A stretch of DNA of 50,167 nucleotides from a virus. Location: positions 1 to 50,167 of the IMG/VR virus record IMGVR_UViG_3300028581_000003, one strand, 5' to 3'. The stretch's first letter is position 1. Each line of letters starts with the position of its first letter. The notes under the pieces are model-generated. The model did no database searches. It had not been told where the DNA came from and worked only from the letters and a program-made list of their open reading frames with translations. Position numbers and translations under genes: made by a program. Positions 1 through 8,656 of this stretch are shown piece by piece.

Positions 1-127
1 ATATAATTCGAATCAATGTAAGAAGCTGTTCCTGGAACAGTTGTATGTGAAAAGACACTTCCTAAAGAATTATACATTGTCATTGTAATGTTTTTTATCA
101 TAAAGTTATCTGTGATATTGGCAGTAA
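1..127. repeat. Terminal overlap, identical to 50041-50167
   Basis: Positions 1-127 match 50041-50167 base for base and the match covers both contig ends exactly. A direct repeat of this length at both ends is what a k-mer assembler leaves when it closes a circle. The reading frame of the giant surface gene continues through the join without a stop. I read the molecule as a 50,040-bp circle; a biological terminal repeat is less likely because the repeat lies inside one coding frame. Confidence 0.95.
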
Positions 128-3100
128 GATTTTGACTTCTGTTATTTGAATAAGAATTATTTGCTGGCAATAAGAGAGTTACATTTGGAGAACTTGTGTC
201 TAAATTAATTGTTCTATTCTCTGAAAAAGCAAAATTATTGTTGGTGTTATATGCTTTTGAGAAATAGATATAAGTTCCTTGTGGCAACCCTGTGAAATTT
301 ATGCTTTCTATTTTTGCCACATAAGAAGTTGTGTTTTTCAATCCTGTCGAATTGTAAAGATAATAGGTAACATTTTTGAAATTATCGTCTACTATGGTTG
401 TGTTAAAGAATATCCAAGTCTGCGATTTGTTTGCTGTGTTTTCTTCTGTGGGTGAAACTATATTTATTTCTGGAACAGAAGTTGCTATTGTTAAAGTTGT
501 ATTTTGAGAAACTCCTTCATTTCCATTTATGTCAAAAACAGACCAAAACCATGTGTAAATACCATCTGCTAAGTTTACTAAAATAGATACAACTGTTTGT
601 GTTAAGTCAGCAAAAGAGTCAAAAAATGTTGTGTTTATAATTCCCCCTGTGGAATTATAAATATTCAAAGTAGCATTTGTTATATTGAATTGACTTGTTA
701 TGTTTGCTGAATAATTTTGAGTTTGATTGTTGTATGTTTGATTATCAGGAGTCAAAGTAACTACAACTGGTCTATAAACATCTGAATTTAGTGTAAGTGT
801 GTAATTTATTTCTCCTTCTTCTGAAGAATAAAAAGAAATCGGTATTGAGCAATTATTTCCAATTATTTCACAACCCGAGCAATTGCAATTTCCAAGAGCC
901 AAAGCATCTCTTAATTCTTGAGTAATATTTTCCATTGGAACTTGATAAGTTAAATTAATTGAAGAAAGATTTATCTTTCCTGCTGTGTCTGAATAAATCA
1001 CAATTGGAATTTGACAATTTCCGTTTTCGTCTGCTGTGCAACTTCCTTCTGAAGTAAACCATGTGATGTTTTCTTCGTAAAGTTTTAATCCCGATCCTCC
1101 ACCCGATCCTTCAACATAATCCTGTTCAATCTCATCGATAAGAATCCATTCGTTTTTATATTTGCAACGAGTTTTGATATATGAGTCTCCTTCAAAAGGC
1201 TCTTGATTTGCCACATCAAAATTTAATACCAAATAATTGCTATCATTGAAACAAATATCTTGAATGGCAATACTTTTGTAAACGTCTGTTCCATTGTTAT
1301 AGTGTATGTTAAAATTTGCTCCTGCGAAAGATAAATTGGCAGGTTTTGAGTATGTGATATTAAAAACTGTATTTTCTGAAGGATATGTATAAATTGGATA
1401 TATAAAAGTTGAGTGATTTCCATCTGTAAAATTTCCTATAGAAGAATAACTTCCAAAATATCTATTGTCACAGTCTGTGTCTCCTTCTTTGTTTACATCT
1501 GTTTGCTCTTGATAACAATAAGTTTTTCCATCTCTTAAGTAGTTATTTAATGAAGACTCAATATTTGGAGTTCTAACATTTGTTAAATTTGCTGTCATAT
1601 TGTAAGCAATCCCTTCTCCTACATTTCCTGTTCTAATCTTGATGTTTGATGCATTTGAATATCCTTTCATTGCCCAAGTTATAGCTTCTTCCGAGAAGAT
1701 AAATTTGCTAGTTTCGTCATCCCAATAAACATCATCATAATTAAATGAAATCCAATCTCCTGAATTATTTTTACAAAAAATTTCTATCACATCATTTGGC
1801 ATTTCGTCAATCATAACTGTGGAATTTTTATAGTTTAACTCTAATTTGTTATTGCTTTTTAACAAACATGAATAGGGAATCATTACAATGCTATTGCTAG
1901 AACACTGATCGCTATATCTGTAAGAGTTTTCAAAAGCATAGTTAGAATAAAATTTTTCTCCTACAAAATATTCAGGAGCTTCACTTTCTCCGATAGGGCA
2001 CATATATCCATTTGGAAAAAATACAAGAGTGGATAGAGATGAATTAAAATTTATGTCATAATACGAATGTGTATAATTAAAACTTAATGTGCTAATATTT
2101 GACGGAATTGTGTAATTGATAAAAAAATTGATATTCGAATAAGAATCTTCTTCTATGGTTTCATAATTTCCCCAAACACCATCATTCCAATATCCAGAAG
2201 AAGAATAACTTCCTCCTGTGAAATTAAATGTGCAACCTGCTGTATCATTAACATGAGTTGCATTTGCTTGTTGCTGAACACAGTATTTACTTACAACCTC
2301 TATCTGCTCGGCTGTTAAATTGAAAGACGCTTCTGTTATACTTGCACCTTTTGGAACATTAAAGTAAAAAAATCCAATTCGGTAAACATCCATCCATCTT
2401 GGCAAAGATATTTGGTCATTTTCGATTGAATTATTTGTTTTGTTTAAATAAGCAGAGTTTCCTATTAGTAAAGCATCTTTATACCAGAAGGATTTTATAA
2501 AATCTGAAATTTGTAAATAAATTGAGTAACCTGAACCTGAAATGTTGATTAGAGATTCAAAAACATTCGTAAATTTGTTTAAAGAAAGAAAATCAAGTCT
2601 TGCATTGCAAGTTCCATTTAATTGATATTCAAAAAAAGTTTGATTTGTATAAGTTCCACAGACATTTGCATCATATTGAGTCCAGTTTCTCGACTGATTC
2701 ATTTGATTGGAAGAGCAAGAAATATTTATCCAAGAAGATTTAGACGTGTTGATTAAATTTTGAGAACATACATCAACATTAACTCCATAAGTTCTTATGT
2801 AATTTGGATAACCATCTTCAACATGAACGATAGTGGAAGAGTTTACTGAAGCAATTGTATTTAAATATCCTGAATTTGAAAAATCATCATCTGTAAGAAC
2901 CTGATTAAAAGAAGTCCCGTTCCAATCAAATAAACGCAAATCAGAAGAATCCGATGCAGAGTAAAAAAGACGAGTTTGGTTTAACATAGAAATCTGCCCA
3001 TCAGCAAGAGATTTATTATAAAAATGATTCCACGAAGAACCATTCCAATCATAAATCTGTAAATAATCATCAAAAGACAAAACAATTCTAGAAGAATTTA

Positions 3101-3683
3101 TTTTTGAAAAAGAATGAGATGAATAAGAAACAAAGTTTTCAGAAAGAGTGATATTGGAAATTTTAGAAAATGAAGAACCATTCCAATCAAAAGTAATAAG
3201 ATTATTATCTGATGGATTAATATATAAAACTCGAGAAGAATTAATGGTTAAAAGAGAATCGAGATACCCTGAAAGAGAAGTGGAAAGATTAAATCCGCTC
3301 CCTATGAAATCAAGAGAACTTCCTGTAAAATTAAGAACTCTGAGCTGACGATAACCGCCAATAGAAGAAACAACAAAAAGTTTTGAAGAATCAATGGCAG
3401 AAATAGTGTCATATTTAGTAATAGGAGAAAATCTTTGTTCATAAAAAAAAATCCAGGAAGAGCCATTCCAATCATAAAGTTCTATATCAACTTTATTAAG
3501 ATCAGTGCAAGCACTAGAAATGGCAATTCTAGAAGAATTCATTAATGCCAAAGATAATGTGCACCCTGTATTTTTAACAGAAGAACTTTGTCCAATTTCA
3601 GTAATTGCAGAACTCACGAATCCAATTAAAAAAATGCAAACTAAAAGTAAAAGGATTGTCCTAGCGGTCCTTTCTTTTCTCAT
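1..3683 (-). CDS. Giant surface adhesin-like protein, N-terminal part (joins 45909-50040)
   Basis: Start ATG at 3683 forms an ATGA overlap with the end of the upstream gene. The frame is open to base 1 and continues in the same frame from 50040 down to the stop at 45909: 7,815 nt, 2,604 residues. Residues 1 to about 26 form a signal peptide (basic start MRKERTAR, Leu/Ile/Val core, SSA cleavage site). The next few hundred residues repeat a DWNGSS motif at spacings typical of a beta-propeller. A Cys- and Asn-rich region and then Ig-like beta-sandwich repeats (LYNSTG, SPxNNTY motifs) follow. It is exported, heavily N-glycosylatable and probably binds host or neighbour cell surfaces. Adhesins of this composition are common in DPANN archaea. 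Fold assignments are by motif reading only. Confidence 0.85.
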   Translation of the reverse strand, partial: MRKERTARTILLLLVCIFLIGFVSSAITEIGQSSSVKNTGCTLSLALMNSSRIAISSACTDLNKVDIELYDWNGSSWIFFYEQRFSPITKYDTISAIDSSKLFVVSSIGGYRQLRVLNFTGSSLDFIGSGFNLSTSLSGYLDSLLTINSSRVLYINPSDNNLITFDWNGSSFSKISNITLSENFVSYSSHSFSKINSSRIVLSFDDYLQIYDWNGSSWNHFYNKSLADGQISMLNQTRLFYSASDSSDLRLFDWNGTSFNQVLTDDDFSNSGYLNTIASVNSSTIVHVEDGYPNYIRTYGVNVDVCSQNLINTSKSSWINISCSSNQMNQSRNWTQYDANVCGTYTNQTFFEYQLNGTCNARLDFLSLNKFTNVFESLINISGSGYSIYLQISDFIKSFWYKDALLIGNSAYLNKTNNSIENDQISLPRWMDVYRIGFFYFNVPKGASITEASFNLTAEQIEVVSKYCVQQQANATHVNDTAGCTFNFTGGSYSSSGYWNDGVWGNYETIEEDSYSNINFFINYTIPSNISTLSFNYTHSYYDINFNSSLSTLVFFPNGYMCPIGESEAPEYFVGEKFYSNYAFENSYRYSDQCSSNSIVMIPYSCLLKSNNKLELNYKNSTVMIDEMPNDVIEIFCKNNSGDWISFNYDDVYWDDETSKFIFSEEAITWAMKGYSNASNIKIRTGNVGEGIAYNMTANLTNVRTPNIESSLNNYLRDGKTYCYQEQTDVNKEGDTDCDNRYFGSYSSIGNFTDGNHSTFIYPIYTYPSENTVFNITYSKPANLSFAGANFNIHYNNGTDVYKSIAIQDICFNDSNYLVLNFDVANQEPFEGDSYIKTRCKYKNEWILIDEIEQDYVEGSGGGSGLKLYEENITWFTSEGSCTADENGNCQIPIVIYSDTAGKINLSSINLTYQVPMENITQELRDALALGNCNCSGCEIIGNNCSIPISFYSSEEGEINYTLTLNSDVYRPVVVTLTPDNQTYNNQTQNYSANITSQFNITNATLNIYNSTGGIINTTFFDSFADLTQTVVSILVNLADGIYTWFWSVFDINGNEGVSQNTTLTIATSVPEINIVSPTEENTANKSQTWIFFNTTIVDDNFKNVTYYLYNSTGLKNTTSYVAKIESINFTGLPQGTYIYFSKAYNTNNNFAFSENRTINLDTSSPNVTLLLPANNSYSNNRSQNLTANITDNFMIKNITMTMYNSLGSVFSHTTVPGTASYIDSNY

Positions 3684-4093
3684 TTTCGCAATTGGAAAAA
3701 TAGATATTCATTTTCCTTGTTTAATTCTTTATTTTTCATAATCAAATTATAAAAGCAAATAAAACTTATTACAAAAATACTTAATATAATTATTGAAATC
3801 GAGTATGCTTTTGTTTCTGTATACTCGCCGATTTTTTCCACTTCGTCTTTAAGCTCTAGATTATTCTTTGGAAAGTTAAAACTATAATAGCCCATATATC
3901 CACTAGGCGACCAAATACTTCCTTCTGTATCTCCGACAAAAAAACAAAGATCTTCTTTAGTAAAATTCTCACTTAAATGTTTATAATCATTTACATGAGA
4001 ATATTCGTGCCAGATTGTAGAGACTTGCAAAGCACCGATAAATGCAAAAATAAAGAATACAAATAGAAACAATGAACTAAATAGTTTTTTCAT
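3680..4093 (-). CDS. Small membrane protein with HEXXH motif
   Basis: 137 residues. An N-terminal hydrophobic helix (about 5-22) is followed directly by WHEYSH, an HEXXH zinc-metallopeptidase signature (H29, E30, H33), with another His at 39. A second membrane helix lies near residues 95-117, then a charged tail. Starts by ATGA overlap with the upstream CPBP-like gene and itself overlaps the giant adhesin start by ATGA, so the three genes are co-translated. HEXXH is short and could be fortuitous, but its place just outside the membrane fits a small membrane protease or chaperone for the adhesin. Family not recognised. Confidence 0.7.
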   Translation of the reverse strand: MKKLFSSLFLFVFFIFAFIGALQVSTIWHEYSHVNDYKHLSENFTKEDLCFFVGDTEGSIWSPSGYMGYYSFNFPKNNLELKDEVEKIGEYTETKAYSISIIILSIFVISFICFYNLIMKNKELNKENEYLFFQLRK

Positions 4094-4956
4094 ATAATCA
4101 TACCTTCCTCTTTTTTATTTCTTTTTTTCAAATAAGTTAATCCTAAAAGAACTGCACAGACAACTATAAAAACAACTGTATATAATATTAGTTGGTCGTC
4201 GCTCAAAAGTCCTGCCTTTATCATTTTTGCAAATTCAACATAAGTATTGTTTACACCATGAGCAATAAATGCAGGTATAAAGCTTGCAAATGCCCAAGTG
4301 ATCGCTCCAAGAAAAAACCAAAATTGCAAAACAGTGTTTAATGCCGTTTCCATATTTGAATATCTAAGTTGATGATTTATGAATCCGTATCCTGTAAAAA
4401 CAAGAAGAGTCAAAAGCAGAGACAAGAACATAAAATTTCCTTTGCTCCAATTATTCTTTTTTGCAACTCGTCTTAGCCAAACAATTCCAAATGCACAAAG
4501 TGCAAAAGCTCCCGCATTCTCTGAAGTAACAACCATAAGCCAATTAAATAATATGTTGTCTGTCTGTGTAAACTGTTGCTCTAAGTCACCTATTCCTAAA
4601 TAAGTTTGATCTGCAAAGGTTGCAAACAAGGCAAGAGGACAAAAAAGAATAAAACAAACAAGTATCAAACGCCATGTGTTTTTAAAATAATCAAGAGAAG
4701 GAGAAGGCATTTCTCCAGGAGAATTAAATAAGACTGATGTTCCATAAGATGTTGGCTCAAGGTTTTCAAAGATGTAAAAGAATAAAATTATGAGAAGACT
4801 TCCTACTCCATAAAATCCATAAAAGATAAATTGAGTTCTGATAATTTCAACATTATATCCTTCTCTGCCATAAAGAATGAAGGCACTAAACACCACCATC
4901 AACAGCATAAAAAATGCGATATACCAAATCGTAAACTTTATATTGGCTTTTTCCAT
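4090..4956 (-). CDS. Multi-pass membrane protein, CPBP (CAAX/Abi) protease-like
   Basis: 288 residues with about seven to eight predicted membrane helices. Helix seven carries FIAHGVNN (about residues 231-238), which matches the HxxxN motif of CPBP intramembrane proteases; GFINH earlier can stand for the F/Y-xx-H motif. The first CPBP motif (EExxxR) is only weakly present as SENAGAF, so catalysis is uncertain. The promoter lies exactly 29 nt upstream, so this is the first gene of the transcript that also makes the HEXXH protein and the giant adhesin. A role in processing or protecting the surface protein is inference. Confidence 0.5.
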   Translation of the reverse strand: MEKANIKFTIWYIAFFMLLMVVFSAFILYGREGYNVEIIRTQFIFYGFYGVGSLLIILFFYIFENLEPTSYGTSVLFNSPGEMPSPSLDYFKNTWRLILVCFILFCPLALFATFADQTYLGIGDLEQQFTQTDNILFNWLMVVTSENAGAFALCAFGIVWLRRVAKKNNWSKGNFMFLSLLLTLLVFTGYGFINHQLRYSNMETALNTVLQFWFFLGAITWAFASFIPAFIAHGVNNTYVEFAKMIKAGLLSDDQLILYTVVFIVVCAVLLGLTYLKKRNKKEEGMII

Positions 4957-4976
4957 GATTATTATTAATAATTTAA

Positions 4977-4985
4977 CTTTATAAA
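4977..4985 (-). promoter_or_regulatory. TATA box of the adhesin operon
   Basis: TTTATAAAG on the minus strand. Its first T (4985) is 29 nt before the A of the ATG at 4956, predicting a leaderless transcript. Confidence 0.75.
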
Positions 4986-4986
4986 A

Positions 4987-5733
4987 TTATTTATTAATTA
5001 AAATTTCGATGTCCTCCTGAAATACATCGATATTTGTGTTGTTTATTTCTTTAGAATGAGAAACTCTTGTTAAATCTTCCTCAAGAAAATCTTGGTCGAT
5101 AAGATATATTTTTATAAAATCCTCAGAGGTAAGTTCTTTTAGTTTCAATATTTGAAATCCAAACTCTTGAGTTTCATTGAATTCTTCTAATTTGTGACAT
5201 CTGTCAACAAAATATCTTTCAGGATTTTCATAAGTTGCTGTTAAATTTATAACCTTCAAAGTAATTATGCTATTGCTCCATCTAAAACACATCAGAGGAT
5301 TTTTAAAAATTCCATTTTTTGTTAAGTTAAAGTAAAAGAAATCGTCCGTTATCTTGTTTTCTGTTGAAAAATTCAAAGTTCCGTATTTTTCTAAGTATAT
5401 TTCTTTTCGTATATTCTCAAGTTCAGAAGTTCTAAAAATTTCTATAGATGGATAATATCCTTCTTCTTCTGTAAATATTTGAATTGTAGAGTTTATTGGC
5501 AAAGATTCCAACACATATCCATTTTTAACAGTTTTGTCTTTTGAGTTTTCAAAGCCATTAACATAAATGACATAATTGGCTTCTATTTGTTTTTTATCAG
5601 CAAAAACCGACAGAGTTAGGTTGGCATGCTCAAAAGATTTTTCAATCAAAGGTTTTTCAAAATAAAAATAAGAAAAAACAAAACCAATAGCCAGAACTGT
5701 AATTAGAGAGAAAAACAATAAATATTTATTCAT
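4987..5733 (-). CDS. Membrane-anchored extracellular protein
   Basis: 248 residues with one N-terminal membrane helix (about 4-21) and a mostly beta-strand, Asn/Glu-rich outer domain containing several N-x-T/S sites. Last gene of the 8604-to-4987 operon; its start abuts the stop of the gene upstream. No family recognised. Likely a surface or virion-membrane component given its neighbours. Confidence 0.7.
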   Translation of the reverse strand: MNKYLLFFSLITVLAIGFVFSYFYFEKPLIEKSFEHANLTLSVFADKKQIEANYVIYVNGFENSKDKTVKNGYVLESLPINSTIQIFTEEEGYYPSIEIFRTSELENIRKEIYLEKYGTLNFSTENKITDDFFYFNLTKNGIFKNPLMCFRWSNSIITLKVINLTATYENPERYFVDRCHKLEEFNETQEFGFQILKLKELTSEDFIKIYLIDQDFLEEDLTRVSHSKEINNTNIDVFQEDIEILINK

Positions 5734-6366
5734 TTAGTTTCCTCCTGGATTTGAAGGAGAAACTCTTTCGAAAGTTCCTGTTTTTTTCTCCTTTAAAGCT
5801 TCTGTAATTTGTTTGATTATGCCTTCATACAAATCTATTATTGTTTCAGAGACTTCACCATCAGGCATCTCTTGTAAAAGTTGAGTTTTTCTCGTAGAGC
5901 CTTCTCTAATAATTTTTTCAACAAGAGCTTGATAATTTCTTTCTTCCGTCAGTTGAGCAAGCATTTTTCCAAACGGATTCTTTAATAACTCTGCAGGAAT
6001 GTCTTCAGGGTCAGGTGGCAAGATTATTTTTATATTGCAATCTTTACTCCACTCTCCTTTTGGAATTATGTAAGCTTTATTTTTTTCATAAATAATTTTT
6101 TCATCTTCAAGCGTTTCTCCTTCTTTTAAATTTCTAACATCTTTTGGAATTCCTCTGCTAATGATTCTATTTGTTCCTGGACAATTGATTGTCTCTTTCT
6201 CTTGAATAATGGCTCTTCCTGTTCCTCCTAAATAACTCGAAACATTCAAAACAATAACATCGTCTGTTTCCTTGTCTTTTTCCTTGAAGTAAACATTTAA
6301 CCACATTATAATCATTGCTGAAGCCACTAAAAAAGCTATTCCAACAAGTATCCAAGCGAAAATCAT
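5734..6366 (-). CDS. Single-pass membrane protein with soluble C-terminal domain
   Basis: 210 residues. An N-terminal membrane helix (about 3-26) is followed by a charged stretch, a beta-rich segment with two Cys (INCPGTN and KDCN), and a long helical tail (about 140-195) ending in a Gly/Pro-rich tail. Overlaps the upstream gene by 4 nt (ATGA). Function not recognised; the conserved gene string suggests it assembles with the spike-like protein at 7022. Confidence 0.7.
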   Translation of the reverse strand: MIFAWILVGIAFLVASAMIIMWLNVYFKEKDKETDDVIVLNVSSYLGGTGRAIIQEKETINCPGTNRIISRGIPKDVRNLKEGETLEDEKIIYEKNKAYIIPKGEWSKDCNIKIILPPDPEDIPAELLKNPFGKMLAQLTEERNYQALVEKIIREGSTRKTQLLQEMPDGEVSETIIDLYEGIIKQITEALKEKKTGTFERVSPSNPGGN

Positions 6367-7028
6367 TGCAAGTCCTCCTTTGGCTTTTCTGCTTCTTTCG
6401 AATCTTTCTGATGAGTGGTTTCCACAATTGTTTGCTTTCTTCCTGACAGAACATCTTCATTCTCAATAACTCTTTTATTTGGAGCTTCTTTTGGAGATAA
6501 GGATAACTTGTTCTTTGCAGCAGAAATTTCAGCTTTTGTTTTGTTTACCAGAACAGCATATCTTTCGGGATAATGTGAATTAATTAAAATGGCATATTCA
6601 TCCTTAACTCCTTTTCCATTCTTGAAAGCTCCTTTGCCAATGTATGTATAAATAAGATTTTCACTTCCTGGTTCACCAATGCTTTCACTTGATTGAAATT
6701 CCGGTCTATTTAAGTAATCTGCATAAGTAATTCCTCGAACAAGTGATTTTGCAAGAGCTTCTCCTTTCTCAGTAGATATTGGAGCAGGAAGTTTTTGTGA
6801 ATTACTTTGGCTCTCATCATGAATCTTTTTTGGAATTCTTATGTTAATCCACCAGAATCCTCCAATAACAGCAACAAAAAATAAAGTAACCACTCCAAGC
6901 CAAATTACTAAAGCTTTCAATCCGAAAACTTCTGAATTTGCTTTTATCATGAACAAAATAAAAATAAATAAGATGTAAAAAGAAATTCCCCAAAGCATCA
7001 ATCTCTTAAAACTATTTTGCTCTACCAT
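6363..7028 (-). CDS. Two-helix membrane protein
   Basis: 221 residues. Two membrane helices (about 9-27 and 38-60) form an N-terminal hairpin. A soluble region follows with a possible small alpha/beta domain (residues 90-170, ITYADYLNRPEF to YAVLVNKTKAE) and a disordered Lys/Glu tail. Overlaps the end of the 468-residue protein by 7 nt. Family not recognised; part of the membrane operon. Confidence 0.7.
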   Translation of the reverse strand: MVEQNSFKRLMLWGISFYILFIFILFMIKANSEVFGLKALVIWLGVVTLFFVAVIGGFWWINIRIPKKIHDESQSNSQKLPAPISTEKGEALAKSLVRGITYADYLNRPEFQSSESIGEPGSENLIYTYIGKGAFKNGKGVKDEYAILINSHYPERYAVLVNKTKAEISAAKNKLSLSPKEAPNKRVIENEDVLSGRKQTIVETTHQKDSKEAEKPKEDLQ

Positions 7029-8428
7029 TTTCCGGCTTTCTCCTTTTCTCTTTTCAAGAGATAATATTTTCTAAAGTAAAACGAAAATGTTGCAATTGCT
7101 GATAAAAGAAGAATTAAAAGAAAAGAAGTTATAAGAGTGCTTTCGGTTGCACTTTTATCTTTTGCATCTTCTTGATCTTGAACAATTTTTCCAACATCAG
7201 TTCGGATTTCATTTGTAGATGCAGTTTGATTTGCATCACTTTCTTTTACAGAGTTTAAAACAGTTCGCATTTCTTCTCTGAGTTTATACAGTTCCAAATT
7301 GTAGTCTCTCCACATTTCGTCAGTTATGCTAACATTTGAAACAAGCAAACTATCATTATCGTAATATCTATAAACAACCTGAGGTATACATAACTCGGGA
7401 TATTGAAAGCATAAAATATCTTTAATTGTCATATTTGAATAAAGAGAACTATTTCCGTCAATCACAGCATAAGGAATTTTAACATTAAACTTTAGAGCAA
7501 CAGAATCTATGTTTCCATTTAGATAAATATGTTTTTCATAAGTTTTATTTGTCTGAGATGTATTTGTTATTCCAAATGGTTGAATCGTATATACAATTGT
7601 TTTTGTATATCCGGGATCTAAATCAAAATAATTTGAATTAAAGGAAAACCATTCACCTGATAGTGATAAATTTCTTAAAATTTTTCCACCTGTGTTTGTT
7701 ATTGTAAAAGCTCCTTCGTCTTTTTTATTAAACTCGATATTATAATTAGAAACCAGAACTTGTGTTAAAATATTTGTTTTTTCATAGTTAGACTTTAACA
7801 TCACATTTAACTTTGCATTTTTCAGCGGGTCATTAACATATCCAAAAGATGGATTGACTGTGATTGGACATCTTTCAAATTGCAAAGCTCCAACCTTTCT
7901 TCTAAACCAAAAGTCAGTTCCTGCTTCATTATAATTTACGATATAAGATGTTTTTGCAGGAATAGAAATCTCTCCATAATTCAAAAGCAAGCTTATTTCA
8001 TAATCACCTGTGTTTGTAAAGTTTATCTTATCTCCTTCTATAATGCTCTTTTCGCAAACAGACTGACCATCCCAATCAATGTTAATGTTGTGAGTTTCAT
8101 TCTTTATTCCTACATCATTGTAAAATAATCCATAAACATCAAAAGTTAAATTTTTGTTGAAATCATCTTTTTTCACTGTGGCAGTGATGTTTATTGAATC
8201 TCCTGACATTAATTGTGAAATTTCTGAGAAAGTTATGTAATCATTTGACTGTAAACTTATGTTAAAAAAGCTTTGTGAAAAGTTATTTTTAAGTGTAAAA
8301 ACAAAATTTTGATTTTGTCCAACTGTTTTATTGATCACTTGACCATTGTTCAATATTTCCAAACCACCTGCAGCAGAAACAGAAGTCAAAAACATCAAGC
8401 ATAGAAAAACACAGAAAAAGCTTTTCAT
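7022..8428 (-). CDS. Spike-like surface protein with C-terminal membrane anchor
   Basis: 468 residues. Signal peptide (about 1-19, ending SVSAA), beta-sandwich-type ectodomain with many N-x-T/S sites and scattered Cys, a helical stalk (about 345-420, EEMRTVLNSVKESD onward), and a C-terminal membrane helix (about 432-452) with a basic tail. This order (export signal, beta domain, coiled stalk, anchor) is that of archaeal surface proteins and of viral spikes. Start by ATGA overlap with the ribbon-helix-helix gene. Specific family not recognised. Confidence 0.75.
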   Translation of the reverse strand: MKSFFCVFLCLMFLTSVSAAGGLEILNNGQVINKTVGQNQNFVFTLKNNFSQSFFNISLQSNDYITFSEISQLMSGDSINITATVKKDDFNKNLTFDVYGLFYNDVGIKNETHNINIDWDGQSVCEKSIIEGDKINFTNTGDYEISLLLNYGEISIPAKTSYIVNYNEAGTDFWFRRKVGALQFERCPITVNPSFGYVNDPLKNAKLNVMLKSNYEKTNILTQVLVSNYNIEFNKKDEGAFTITNTGGKILRNLSLSGEWFSFNSNYFDLDPGYTKTIVYTIQPFGITNTSQTNKTYEKHIYLNGNIDSVALKFNVKIPYAVIDGNSSLYSNMTIKDILCFQYPELCIPQVVYRYYDNDSLLVSNVSITDEMWRDYNLELYKLREEMRTVLNSVKESDANQTASTNEIRTDVGKIVQDQEDAKDKSATESTLITSFLLILLLSAIATFSFYFRKYYLLKREKEKAGKW

Positions 8429-8604
8429 GTCATCACCTTCTTCATTTTATTTAAGTAAGTCATAATAAATTCTCTAATTTTTTCTGAAGCTCCTTTCATT
8501 TCTTTTTCAGCAACAACTCTGCCAAATTCTTCCCATATTGAATCCTCACATGATATTGAGTGAGATCTTCTCTTTCGCTCTTCAAAAATAAGTCGTCTTG
8601 GCAT
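8425..8604 (-). CDS. Small ribbon-helix-helix-like DNA-binding protein
   Basis: 59 residues. A basic N-terminus (RRLIFEERKRR) precedes a strand SHSISCE, a helix IWEEFGRVVAEKEM, a GAS turn and a second helix EKIREFIMTYLNK. This is the strand-helix-helix pattern of RHH (Arc/CopG) repressors. It heads the membrane/spike operon and overlaps the next gene by ATGA, so it may autoregulate that operon. A TTTAAAAAG box lies 47 nt upstream (8651), giving a short leader. Assignment is by pattern. Confidence 0.6.
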   Translation of the reverse strand: MPRRLIFEERKRRSHSISCEDSIWEEFGRVVAEKEMKGASEKIREFIMTYLNKMKKVMT

Positions 8605-8656
8605 TTTATTGTTATTATTTTATTAATAATATTAATTATTATCTTTTTAAACTTTT

